Shown one piece after another: positions 26,007-34,128 of a stretch of 64,000 nucleotides of DNA. Within the stretch, counting starts at the first letter, position 1. Each line of letters begins with the position of its first letter. This DNA is from Miltoncostaea sp963762825 (GTDB lineage: Bacteria > Actinomycetota > Thermoleophilia > Miltoncostaeales > Miltoncostaeaceae): assembly GCA_963762825.1 (NCBI GenBank), contig CAVXLZ010000004.1:84500-148499 (forward strand), written 5' to 3'. The notes under the pieces were generated by a model. The model did not search any database. It saw only the letters and a program-made list of their open reading frames with translations, and was not told where the DNA came from. The position numbers and the translations under genes are program-made.

Positions 26007-26651
26007 CTAGACGAGTCCCCGTTCCTGGGCCACGGCGAGAGCCTGGACCCGGTTGTGGGCGCCCAGCTTGCTGAAGAGCGAGCGCGAGTGGCTCTTCACG
26101 GTGTTGGGCGAGAGGGCGATCTGGTCGGCGATCTCCCGGGTGGTCAGACCGCGGGCGATCAGGAGGAGGACCTCGTGCTCGCGGCCGGTGAGCGAGCCGT
26201 CGGCCCCGGCCGAGCCGCCCGTGCGCTCTCGTCTCGGGATCATCGCGCCCGCGATGCGGGGATCGAGCACGGCGCGTCCGTGGACGACCTGCATCAGCGC
26301 GGACAGGAGGTTCTGCTCGCTCACGTCCTTGAAGAGGCAGGCGGATGCACCGGCCTTCAGACACCCGCGCACCGCCATCTCCTCCGGATGGGCCGTGAGG
26401 ATCACGATCGCGATCTCAGGGTGGCGCTCCTTGATGCGCGTGCAGATGGTCGCCGCGGGCAGATCTGGCAGGCGCAGGTCGAGCAGCAGCAGATCGGGGC
26501 GGAACTGCTCGCACCGCAGGATGGTCTCGGCCCCGTTGCGGGCTTCGCCGACGAGATCGAAGAAGCGGCTGCCCGACAACAGCAGCCGCATTCCCGAGAT
26601 GACGATCGGGTGGTCGTCGGCGACGACGACCGTGTGGAGCTTCCTGCTCAC
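26007..26651 (-). CDS. LuxR-family response regulator
   Basis: 214 residues from GTG 26651. A receiver domain comes first: acidic pocket VVVADDHP, phospho-acceptor Asp in LLLLDLRLPDLP near residue 55, and Lys in CLFKDVS. The DNA-binding LuxR helix-turn-helix follows: LTGREHEVLLLIARGLTTRE and LSPNTVKSHSRSLFSKLGAHN. The start overlaps the histidine kinase stop (GTGA), so this is its cognate regulator. Targets are not shown by the sequence. Confidence 0.92.
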   Translation of the reverse strand: MSRKLHTVVVADDHPIVISGMRLLLSGSRFFDLVGEARNGAETILRCEQFRPDLLLLDLRLPDLPAATICTRIKERHPEIAIVILTAHPEEMAVRGCLKAGASACLFKDVSEQNLLSALMQVVHGRAVLDPRIAGAMIPRRERTGGSAGADGSLTGREHEVLLLIARGLTTREIADQIALSPNTVKSHSRSLFSKLGAHNRVQALAVAQERGLV

Positions 26652-27868
26652 CCGAGGGGCAGCCGGGCCCTCAGCGTGCAACCGTAGTCCTCTCCCCTGA
26701 CCAGCCGGACCTCGCCCCCGAGGCGGGCGATCTCCTCGCGCACGATCCCCAGGCCGAGGCCGTTCCCCGGCTGGTGAACGGACGTGGACCCGGGGGTACC
26801 TGCGCCGTCGTCCTGGACGACCAGATCGACGGAGTCGCCCTCGAACGCCAGGGTGACCACCACCTCGAGAGCGCCTGCATGGCGCTCGACGTTGCGCAGG
26901 CCCTCCTGGGTGGCCCGCACCAGCAGCTCCTCGCGCGGGGAGTCGAGCGGAACCGGCTCGCCGATGACGAGCAGGTGGGCGGGCACCCCCGAACGGGTCG
27001 TGAAGGCGGCGACGTCCTCGCGGAGCTTGACGACGACCGCTCCCGCCGGTGCGCTCGGCCGGTCGAGCGAGCGCAGCGTGGAGCGCAGGGCGCCCGCCGC
27101 GCCGGCGATCTGCTGGTCGAGGGTGGAGAGGTGGGCGAGGGCATCCGGGCGACCGGCGCTGACGCTGGCACGGGTGAACTGTGCCGCCAGGCCGATGCCG
27201 AAGAGGCGCTGCCCGAACTCGTCGTGGAGTGCCCGCGCCAGGCGGCGCCGCTCCCGCAGGATGGCGACCTCCTCCACGCGCGCCCGATCGCGGGCGGCGG
27301 CGAGGGCGGCGCCCGCATAGGTGCACAGGCGGGTGAGCGCCTCGACGACCGCCTCGCTGAACTCCCCCTCGCGTCGCAGCGCCACGTGCAGCACACCGCG
27401 CACCTCGCCACCGAACGAGACCGGCACGCCCACGAGGGCGCCGATACCCTCCTCGCCGGCGACCAGGTCGACCAGGTCGGGATCGAAGGGTGCCAGCCCG
27501 TAAGTGGGCACCTCGACCGGCTTGCCCGTGGCCAGCACCCGCCCGCCGACCCCGACGCCCGCCGAGAGCTTCAGCCCCGGCAGGCGCGGTCCACGATTTC
27601 CTACCACGGCCTTCATCTCGAGCCGGTCGAAGCACTGGTGCATGTTGCACGGCTGGGGGTGCGAGCACCCCGGGGCGCGGAGGGAGAAAGCCACCACGTC
27701 CACCGCGATCAGGCGGCTCGCCTCCGAGACGGTCGACCACGCGATGCGGGAGACGACGAGCTCGCGGAAGAGGCGCTGCCCCGCGGCATCGGCCCGGCGG
27801 AGCAGGTTGAGATCGGACGCCCGCGCGGCATCCAGCGGAACGGATGCTTGCGCGCCCCTGGTGCTCAC
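26648..27868 (-). CDS. GAF-domain sensor histidine kinase (HisKA_3 type)
   Basis: 406 residues from GTG 27868, chosen because AAGGGGGGCGAG sits just upstream; ATG 27904 and 27943 have no ribosome site. A GAF domain covers about 40-200. It holds three cysteines and two histidines within 12 residues (Cys68, His70, Cys74, His77, Cys79 in GCSHPQPCNMHQC), a possible metal or iron-sulfur site. The H-box is RRRLARALHDEFGQRLFGI and the ATP lid is GNGLGLGIVREEI. No membrane helix, so the signal is cytoplasmic. It is paired with the LuxR regulator downstream. Confidence 0.9.
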   Translation of the reverse strand: MSTRGAQASVPLDAARASDLNLLRRADAAGQRLFRELVVSRIAWSTVSEASRLIAVDVVAFSLRAPGCSHPQPCNMHQCFDRLEMKAVVGNRGPRLPGLKLSAGVGVGGRVLATGKPVEVPTYGLAPFDPDLVDLVAGEEGIGALVGVPVSFGGEVRGVLHVALRREGEFSEAVVEALTRLCTYAGAALAAARDRARVEEVAILRERRRLARALHDEFGQRLFGIGLAAQFTRASVSAGRPDALAHLSTLDQQIAGAAGALRSTLRSLDRPSAPAGAVVVKLREDVAAFTTRSGVPAHLLVIGEPVPLDSPREELLVRATQEGLRNVERHAGALEVVVTLAFEGDSVDLVVQDDGAGTPGSTSVHQPGNGLGLGIVREEIARLGGEVRLVRGEDYGCTLRARLPLG

Positions 27869-27938
27869 GTCTCGCCCCCCTTGCGTCCCACCGAGCGAGA
27901 CCATGCTATTTCGATTGCCGCCCGGCGAGCAATCCCGA

Positions 27939-27956
27939 CTCACCCGAACGGGTGAG
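27939..27956. promoter_or_regulatory. Candidate operator, second copy of CTCACCCG palindrome
   Basis: CTCACCCG-AA-CGGGTGAG lies between the divergent kinase (start 27868) and membrane-protein (start 28047) genes. Both 8-bp arms are identical to those of the palindrome at 21056-21077. Confidence 0.45.
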
Positions 27957-28046
27957 GGCGCTCTTCGCGTGTGCGGACGGTCGAGCGCTCATCCGCGCCT
28001 CTGATGTGCCGATGGTCCCGATACGGCGCCACCCGGAGGGAGGGGC

Positions 28047-29003
28047 ATGGTCGAGTTGGTCGGCAGGTTCGAGGTTCTCGGCCCGCTCGTCGAGCGGATC
28101 GCCGACGTGAGCCCGCTGCCGCTCGCCCTGGCCCTGTTGTTCCAGCTCCTGAAGCTCGGCGCCCTCAGCCGGGCATGGCACTGCATCGTCCAGGCCGCAT
28201 ACCCGCAGTCCCACATCCGCACCCGCGACACGCTGGCGCCCTACATCGCCTCGGTGGGCATCAACGCGGTCGTCCCGGCGAAGGCCGGTTTCCTCGCGCG
28301 AGCGGTGCTGGCGCGCAAGCGCATCCCCGGGAGCGGCTACCAGACCATCGCGGGGACGATGCTGATGGAGTCGTGCCTGGGCGTGGTGCCGATCCTCGTG
28401 CTCGTGTCGGCAGCGATCGGCATGGGGATCGTCCCCGCCGGGACGGTCTGGTCGGCGCTCACGCCGAGCGCGGTCGCGCACCCCTCGGGCCTGGTGGTGG
28501 CGACGCTCGTCGCCGGCGCCCTCGCGCTGGGCCTGGCGTTCCTGTCGACGGACCGCTTCCGGACTCTGGTACGCGACGTGGCGCGCCGGCTCGGACGAGG
28601 TGCGGCGATCCTCTCCCGCCCGGCCGCCCTCGGCCAGGCGCTGCTGGCGCAGATGGTGGCGTGGGGCCTCCGCCTGGCCTGCATCTGGGCGTTCCTGGTC
28701 GCGTTCGGAGTGGATGCCGGGCCGCGCACGGTCCTCCTGGTCGTGATGGTCCAGATGCTCTCGTCGATGGTCCCGCTGGCGCCCAACGGCGCGGGAGCAC
28801 AGCAGGGCCTCATGGTGCTGGCCCTCGCAGGCGCCGCCGCACCCGGGGCGATCCTCGCCTTCGCGGTGGGGATGCAAGCCGCGATCGCCCTGCTCGACGT
28901 GGTCGTCGCGGCCGGCGCGCTCGCCTACCTCGGCATCCCCCGGGGGGCACTGCGCGATCTCCGCCGGCCGGCGGCCGAGCCCGCCGTCACGCCCGCGATC
29001 TAG
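28047..29003 (+). CDS. Lysylphosphatidylglycerol synthase-type (UPF0104) membrane protein
   Basis: 318 residues with about seven or eight hydrophobic helices. It shows the UPF0104/flippase pattern: IASVGINAVVPAKAGFLARA near residue 70 and SSMVPLAPNGAGAQQGLMVL near 240 (the P-x-P-G-G-x-G-like loop). Homologues are the membrane half of MprF or stand-alone lipid or isoprenoid transporters; the catalytic half is absent. GGAGGGAGGGGC precedes the ATG. Convergent with the phosphoesterase gene, overlapping by 17 bp. Confidence 0.82.
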   Translation: MVELVGRFEVLGPLVERIADVSPLPLALALLFQLLKLGALSRAWHCIVQAAYPQSHIRTRDTLAPYIASVGINAVVPAKAGFLARAVLARKRIPGSGYQTIAGTMLMESCLGVVPILVLVSAAIGMGIVPAGTVWSALTPSAVAHPSGLVVATLVAGALALGLAFLSTDRFRTLVRDVARRLGRGAAILSRPAALGQALLAQMVAWGLRLACIWAFLVAFGVDAGPRTVLLVVMVQMLSSMVPLAPNGAGAQQGLMVLALAGAAAPGAILAFAVGMQAAIALLDVVVAAGALAYLGIPRGALRDLRRPAAEPAVTPAI

Positions 29004-29889
29004 CACGGCAGCGCACGGCGCCGGAGCGCAGAACGCGACCGTCGGCGGCCACGAACGAGAAGCGCGCGCGGCCCGGGGTGAGCCTGAGCCGCAGCGCACC
29101 GTCGGTGTCGTCGTCGCTCCAGGCGAGGCGGCGGTCGCCGGCATCGACCGGGTAGCGAGCGCGCCCGCCGGCACCGGCGATCAGCTGGATGATGCCGTTG
29201 CGGCGCCGCAACTGCTGCATGTCGTGCTCGTGGCCGTTCAACACGAGGGCGGCGCGGCCCCTCAGGGCGCGCCAGAGGGGAGCGATGTCGGGCTGATCCC
29301 CGTGGAGCCCGGCGCTGAACCTGGGCCGGTGCCAGAACGCGATCCGGCAGGTCCCCGGCGCGCGCACCTGGCGCCGCAGCCATCTCGTCTGGCGCGAGGA
29401 CGCGGCGTGGTCCATCTCGGAGTTGAGGCTGATGATGCGCCAACCCGCCACGGTGACGGCGTAGTGGTGCGGCGGCGTCCGTCCCGAGACCCGCGACCAG
29501 TAGCGGTCGTAGCCCACCGCGTGGTTGGGCCAGTCGTGGTTGCCCGGCGTCGGCAGGGTGATCCGGCGAAGGTGGCCGTAGAGCGGGGCGTAGTTGCGCG
29601 CGAACTCGGCCGGGGTGCCGTACTCGTAGACGTCGCCCAGGTAGAGGAACGCCGCGGGGTCGCCGGCCCTGATCAACCGTGCGACCGAACGGGCGGAGTC
29701 GGTCCGGATCGCCCCGTCGCCCACCGCCCATACCGTGGTCGGCGCGCCGGCCGGTGACGCGCGGATGGGGCCGAACCCGGCCGCCGCCACCGTGGGGGAG
29801 GCCATCGCGACGGCGGCTGCACCGAGCCCGGCGACGATGAAGCCGCGCGTGCGGCCGATCGGTGATCCCCCTCGCATCGGCCACACCAT
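28987..29889 (-). CDS. Exported metallophosphoesterase
   Basis: 300 residues. A signal peptide (TRGFIVAGLGAAAVAMASP, cleaved near AAA) is followed by a calcineurin-like fold: LYLGDVYEYG, TPGNHDWPNH, and LNGHEHDMQQL supply the metal ligands (GDxY, GNHD, GHxH). The first aspartate site is AVGDGAI. Purple-acid-phosphatase-like; acts outside the cytoplasm on an unknown phosphomonoester or diester. ATG 29889; 29877 is an alternative. Confidence 0.86.
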   Translation of the reverse strand: MVWPMRGGSPIGRTRGFIVAGLGAAAVAMASPTVAAAGFGPIRASPAGAPTTVWAVGDGAIRTDSARSVARLIRAGDPAAFLYLGDVYEYGTPAEFARNYAPLYGHLRRITLPTPGNHDWPNHAVGYDRYWSRVSGRTPPHHYAVTVAGWRIISLNSEMDHAASSRQTRWLRRQVRAPGTCRIAFWHRPRFSAGLHGDQPDIAPLWRALRGRAALVLNGHEHDMQQLRRRNGIIQLIAGAGGRARYPVDAGDRRLAWSDDDTDGALRLRLTPGRARFSFVAADGRVLRSGAVRCRARSRA

Positions 29890-29935
29890 AGGGCGCGGGC
29901 GCTCCCACGCCTTGCCGCCCCGGTGGCGCTCCCGT

Positions 29936-29941
29936 TATGTT
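29936..29941 (+). promoter_or_regulatory. Putative -10 element of the molybdate cluster
   Basis: TATGTT ends 8 nt before the ATG of the MerR-Mop regulator at 29950. That spacing predicts a leaderless message. No clear -35 is seen. Confidence 0.35.
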
Positions 29942-29949
29942 CCCATGCA

Positions 29950-30327
29950 ATGCCTAGGGAGACGTACACGGCCGCCGCCGCGGCGCGCGCTCTGGGGATC
30001 AGCCTCGACACCCTCCGCCGCTGGGACCGGGCGGGGCGATTGAAGGTTGAGCGCGATCCGTCCAACCGGCGCATCGTGTCGGCTGCCGAGGTCGAGCGCC
30101 TGCGCGGGGAGCGGGGGGGCGAGGCGCTCAGCGCCCGCAACCGGCTCGCCGGGATCGTGGCCGAGGTGACGGTGGACGGGCTGCTCGCGCAGGTCGAGAT
30201 CGACGTCACGGGGCCCTCGCGCGTGGTCGCCATCATCACCCGCGATTCGGCCGAGGAGCTGGGCCTGAAGCCCGGAGCGAGCGTCAGCGCGGTGGTGAAG
30301 TCCACCTCGGTCATGGTCCAGCGGTAG
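29950..30327 (+). CDS. MerR-type helix-turn-helix regulator with C-terminal Mop/TOBE domain
   Basis: 125 residues. The first half is a MerR-like DNA-binding domain (TAAAAARALGISLDTLRRWD then RAGRLKVERDPSNRRIVSAA). The second half is a single molybdate-binding Mop/TOBE domain (NRLAGIVAEVTVDGLLAQVE then AEELGLKPGASVSAVVKSTS). It directly precedes modABC, with a 1-bp overlap with modA, so it most likely senses molybdate and controls its own operon. This differs from E. coli ModE, which has a LysR-like winged helix and a tandem Mop pair. ATG 29950 chosen because the MerR domain starts there. Confidence 0.85.
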   Translation: MPRETYTAAAAARALGISLDTLRRWDRAGRLKVERDPSNRRIVSAAEVERLRGERGGEALSARNRLAGIVAEVTVDGLLAQVEIDVTGPSRVVAIITRDSAEELGLKPGASVSAVVKSTSVMVQR

Positions 30328-31091
30328 TGCGGCGGCGGACGCGCCTCGGCCTGACGGCGATGCTGACGGCGCTCGCCGTGGGCGGCATCGTCCTCGTCGC
30401 GGGAACACGCGAGTCGCGACGCTCGGACGCCGACGCTGCGACGGTCTTCGCGGCGGCCTCGCTCACGGAGGCCTTCCGCGAGATCGCCCCGAGAGCCGTG
30501 TTCAACTTCGCCGGCTCCGATCGCCTGGCCTTCCAGATCGCACAGGGGGCGCCGGCCGACGTGTTCGCCTCGGCGAGCGCGAGATACGCGGACGAACTCC
30601 GCGCGAAGGGGCTCGTCCTGGCGCCGCGGGTCTTCGCCACCAACCGCGTCGTGGTGATCGTGCCGCGGGCCAACCCGGCGGGCATCCACACGGTCGGCGA
30701 CCTGGCGACACCCGGCGTGAGGCTGGTGATCGGCGATCCGGAGGTGCCCATCGGTTCGTACAGCCGCAGGGCGCTCTCGCGACTCGGGTTGGACGCGGCG
30801 CTCGGCAACGTCGTGAGCAATGAGCAGGACGTCAAGGCGGTGGTGGCCAAGGTGGCGCTCGCCGAAGCCGACGCCGGGCTGGCCTACCTCACCGACGTGG
30901 CCCCGGTCGCCGACAGGGTCACGGCCATCCCGCTCCCCGCCTCCGCGCAGCCGGTTGTGGAGTACGCGGTTGCCGTGGTGCGCGGCACCCGCCACCGGGC
31001 TGCGGCCGATGCCTTCGTACGGCGGCTGTTCGCGGCGCCGGGACGCGCGGCCCTCGCACGGGCGGGCTTCGGCCCGCCGGCACCACCGTGA
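30327..31091 (+). CDS. modA: Molybdate ABC transporter substrate-binding protein
   Basis: 254 residues with an N-terminal signal/anchor (LGLTAMLTALAVGGIVLVAG). ModA hallmarks: VFAAASLTEAFREIA near residue 40, FNFAGSDRLAFQIAQGAPAD, and YLTDVAP toward the end. No lipobox cysteine, so it may be released or held by an uncleaved helix. Second gene of the regulator-modABC operon; overlaps modB by 4 bp (GTGA). Confidence 0.93.
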   Translation: MRRRTRLGLTAMLTALAVGGIVLVAGTRESRRSDADAATVFAAASLTEAFREIAPRAVFNFAGSDRLAFQIAQGAPADVFASASARYADELRAKGLVLAPRVFATNRVVVIVPRANPAGIHTVGDLATPGVRLVIGDPEVPIGSYSRRALSRLGLDAALGNVVSNEQDVKAVVAKVALAEADAGLAYLTDVAPVADRVTAIPLPASAQPVVEYAVAVVRGTRHRAAADAFVRRLFAAPGRAALARAGFGPPAPP

Positions 31092-31912
31092 GGCATGCCT
31101 TCGTGGCGAGCGCCACGGCGCTCGGCGCCCTCGCGCTGGCTTTCCTGCTGTTGCCGGTCGTCGCCATCTTCCTGCGCATCCCCCCGGGCACGCTGTGGTC
31201 GCAACTGGGGAGCGAGGTGGCGGTCGACGCCCTGCTGCTCAGCCTGCGCACGAGCCTCATCGCGAGCGCGCTGATCCTGATCGTCGGCACCCCGGCTGCC
31301 CACCTGGTGGCAACCCACCGCTTCCCCGGCCGCAGGATCGCGATCACCCTGATCGAGCTCCCGCTGGTGATGCCGCCGGTCGTGGCCGGGATCGGCCTCT
31401 TCGCCGCCTTCGGGCGCGCCGGCCTCCTCGGCGAGGAGCTCGGTGCTCTCGGGGTGAGCATCCCGTTCACCGAGGCGGCGGTCGTGATGGCCGTCGCCTT
31501 CGTGGCGAGCCCCTTCTACATCCGTCAGGCGATCGCCTCCTTCGAGGCGGTCGATCCCACCGTGCTCGACGCCGCCCGCAGCCTCGGGGCGGGTCCGGGC
31601 CGGACGTTCTGGAGGATCTCCCTCCCCCTCGCCTCCGGGGGGCTCGTGGCGGGCTGGGCGCTCTCGTTCGCGCGCGGCCTGGGGGAGTTCGGGGCGACCA
31701 TCATCTTCGCCGGCAACCTCCAGGGCACCACGCAGACCCTGCCGCTCGCGGTCTACTCGGAGTTCGAGCGCGACTTCGACACGGCGCTCGCGATCGGCGG
31801 CCTCCTCATCATCGCCAGCGCGCTCATCCTGCTCACCGTAAAGGTGGCCTCACCATGGAACCGCCCCGACTCGCCGTCGATATCGACCTCCCCCGGCGCG
31901 ACTTCCGGCTGA
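31088..31912 (+). CDS. modB: Molybdate ABC transporter permease
   Basis: 274 residues, five or six helices, with the BPD loop DAARSLGAGPGRTFWRISLP near residue 165 and SFARGLGEFGATIIFAGN after it, the ModB signature. The last 20 residues (SPWNRPDSPSIS and beyond) overlap the modC start by 58 bp; such a tail is unusual and may be dispensable. Confidence 0.92.
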   Translation: MRHAFVASATALGALALAFLLLPVVAIFLRIPPGTLWSQLGSEVAVDALLLSLRTSLIASALILIVGTPAAHLVATHRFPGRRIAITLIELPLVMPPVVAGIGLFAAFGRAGLLGEELGALGVSIPFTEAAVVMAVAFVASPFYIRQAIASFEAVDPTVLDAARSLGAGPGRTFWRISLPLASGGLVAGWALSFARGLGEFGATIIFAGNLQGTTQTLPLAVYSEFERDFDTALAIGGLLIIASALILLTVKVASPWNRPDSPSISTSPGATSG

Positions 31913-32910
31913 CGCTCGCCCTGGCGGTCGGCACCGAGACCGTCGCGGTGGTGGGGCCCTCCGGAGCGGGCAAGTCGAGCCTGCTGCGCGCGATCGCCGG
32001 CCTCGAGCGGCCGGCCGCCGGACGTATCGCGGTCGACGGACACGCGCTGTTCGACTCGGCCGAGCGGGTGAACCTGCCACCCGAGCACAGGATGGTGGGG
32101 CTCGTCTTCCAGGAGTACGCCCTCTTCCCCCACATGACGGTGCTCCACAACGTCCGCTTCGGCGGGCGCCGGCGGGCACGCGAGCTGCTCGAGCGGCTGC
32201 GCATCGGGCACCTGGCCGACGCGCGCACTGGGTGGCTGTCGGGCGGCGAGCGTCAGCGGGTGGCGCTGGCGCGGGCGCTGGCCCGCGAGCCCCGGGTACT
32301 GCTGCTCGACGAACCGATGGCGGCGCTCGATCCGCAGACCCGGGCGGGAGTGCGCGGAGAGCTGCGCGAGTTGCTGCGCGAGCTCGGGCTTCCGACGCTC
32401 CTCGTGACCCACAGCTTCGGTGACGCGAGCGCACTGGCCGACCGGATCGCCGTGCTGGAGGGGGGGCGGCTGGTGCAGCAGGGGACTCCGGGCGAGCTCA
32501 TCGCCCGGCCGGCGGACCCGTTCGTGGCCAGCCTCACCGGGGCGAACCTGCTCGTGGGGGAGGTGGTCGGGCAGGAGGCCGGCCTGAGCGTGGTGCGGCT
32601 GGAGAGCGGGGCGCTGGTCTACTCCGGCGACCGCCTGGACGGCCATGTCGGGGTGGTCGTGAGCCCCTCCGAGATCACCCTCGCGCGGACCCCCGCCGCC
32701 GACTCGACGCTGAACCACGTGCGCGGACCGATCACGTCGGTGGTGCGGCTGGCGAGCCGGGCGCGCGTGCAGGTGGCCTCCCTGACCGCCGAGATCACCA
32801 CCGTGTCGCTCGACCGGCTGGGCCTGGCCGAGGGCGACGACGCGGTCATGTCGTTCAAGGCCACCGGGACGAGCCTCGTGCCGATGGATGCAGGGCGGAG
32901 GCCCCTCTAG
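31855..32910 (+). CDS. modC: Molybdate ABC transporter ATP-binding protein
   Basis: 351 residues. Walker A GPSGAGKSS near residue 35, signature LSGGERQR near 127, Walker B VLLLDEPMAALDP near 147, H-loop THS. The C-terminal region ends in a TOBE domain (GPITSVVRLASRARVQVASL) that binds molybdate and can trans-inhibit the transporter. ATG 31855 is preceded by AAGGTGG inside the end of modB. Confidence 0.93.
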   Translation: MEPPRLAVDIDLPRRDFRLTLALAVGTETVAVVGPSGAGKSSLLRAIAGLERPAAGRIAVDGHALFDSAERVNLPPEHRMVGLVFQEYALFPHMTVLHNVRFGGRRRARELLERLRIGHLADARTGWLSGGERQRVALARALAREPRVLLLDEPMAALDPQTRAGVRGELRELLRELGLPTLLVTHSFGDASALADRIAVLEGGRLVQQGTPGELIARPADPFVASLTGANLLVGEVVGQEAGLSVVRLESGALVYSGDRLDGHVGVVVSPSEITLARTPAADSTLNHVRGPITSVVRLASRARVQVASLTAEITTVSLDRLGLAEGDDAVMSFKATGTSLVPMDAGRRPL

Positions 32911-34094
32911 TGCGGCTCGGCCAGCTGGTGGCGGATCCGGTCGCGAGCCTCGGCGAAGCGGATCGCCTCGAAGGCGATCAGCAGTACAAGGATCGCCGCG
33001 AGGGCGATGATGCTCACGAGGGCGGGCACCTCGACGGCGAGGGGCACCAGGGCGACGAGCACGATCGCGGTCAACAGCCGCGGCAGGTTCAGCGTGTGGA
33101 CGTTGCGCAGGCGGAAGGCGACGTGCGCCAGCAGGTAGAGCGCGGTGCCCCCCAGAAGCGCGGACGCCGGAACCGCGTGCAGCGGGTCGCCGACGTGGCC
33201 GAGGGTCTTCTTCACGCCGAGCGCCAACAGGACGATGCCGGCGACCATCGGGAAGTGGAGATACGAGTACGAGTCGCGCGCGATCTCGTTCTGTTCGCGC
33301 CCGACGGCCGCGCTCGAGAGCCTGCGCTCGGCCACGAGGGCGACGACGTCGAAGTAGAGCCACCAGAGGGCTGCGGCGATGACGACCCCCGCCACGGCGG
33401 CGGCCACGACCCCCGCGCCGATCCCGGCCTCGGCGCCGACGCCGATCACGACGATCGACTCCCCGAGCGCGATGATGATGATCAGACCGTGGCGCTCGGC
33501 GAAGTGGCTCGGGACGAGCTTCCAGCCGTCGGAGCCGAAGAGGAAGGGGCCGGCTGTGTCGATCAGGAGGGCGACTCCCCAGAGAGCCCCCTGGAGCAGC
33601 CCGTCGGCGAACGCCGCCCCCACGAGCAGGCCCACCCCGATCGCCGTGCTGACCGCGAGCCCGACCACGGACGCGCGCAACCCGGCGTCCCCGCGGCTGG
33701 CCAGGACGAACAGGAGGATCTGGCCCACGCGCACAACCGCGTAGGCGCTCGCGAACAGCAGCCCGAGGTCCCCGAAGACCTCCGGCACGCAGAGCGATGC
33801 CACGAGGAACGCCGCCATGGAGGCGAAGATCGCGATGCGGACGATCCCCTCCTCCGGGTCCACCACGCTCGTCAGCCACGCATAGCCCACCCACGCCCAC
33901 CAGAGCACGCCCAGCACCAGCAGGCCCTTGACGACCCCCTCCCATGTGGGCTCCTCGGCCATCAGGGCGGTGCACTGGGTCAGCGCCAGCACGAACACGA
34001 GATCGAAGAAGAGCTCGAGCGGAGTGACCCGCTCGGCCGTCCGGAGCACGGCGCGGGCCCGAGGAGGGCGGGCGGGCGGAACGGGGGAGCTCAC
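32907..34094 (-). CDS. Low temperature requirement protein A (LtrA) family membrane protein
   Basis: 395 residues from GTG 34094, about 10-12 hydrophobic helices. The LtrA start motif is present: VTPLELFFDLVFVLALTQ (FFDLVFVFA-type), and a central ERHGLIIIIALGESIVVIG matches the family's GE-S/GLI segment. Function is poorly known; named after a Listeria gene. A longer open frame to 34202 would overlap the mutase gene and lacks support. The 3' end touches modC by 4 bp on the opposite strand. Confidence 0.85.
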   Translation of the reverse strand: MSSPVPPARPPRARAVLRTAERVTPLELFFDLVFVLALTQCTALMAEEPTWEGVVKGLLVLGVLWWAWVGYAWLTSVVDPEEGIVRIAIFASMAAFLVASLCVPEVFGDLGLLFASAYAVVRVGQILLFVLASRGDAGLRASVVGLAVSTAIGVGLLVGAAFADGLLQGALWGVALLIDTAGPFLFGSDGWKLVPSHFAERHGLIIIIALGESIVVIGVGAEAGIGAGVVAAAVAGVVIAAALWWLYFDVVALVAERRLSSAAVGREQNEIARDSYSYLHFPMVAGIVLLALGVKKTLGHVGDPLHAVPASALLGGTALYLLAHVAFRLRNVHTLNLPRLLTAIVLVALVPLAVEVPALVSIIALAAILVLLIAFEAIRFAEARDRIRHQLAEPH

Positions 34095-34128
34095 GCGGCC
34101 AGTCTGCCCGTTGGCCGGCGACTCCGCC

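Noticed and set aside
26652..27740. Long upstream extension of the response regulator frame
   Set aside because: It is a shadow of the histidine kinase gene in another frame with Ala/Arg/Gly-biased composition.
30820..31854. Long upstream extension of modC
   Set aside because: It runs antisense to codon bias through modA and modB in a different frame; modC starts at 31855.
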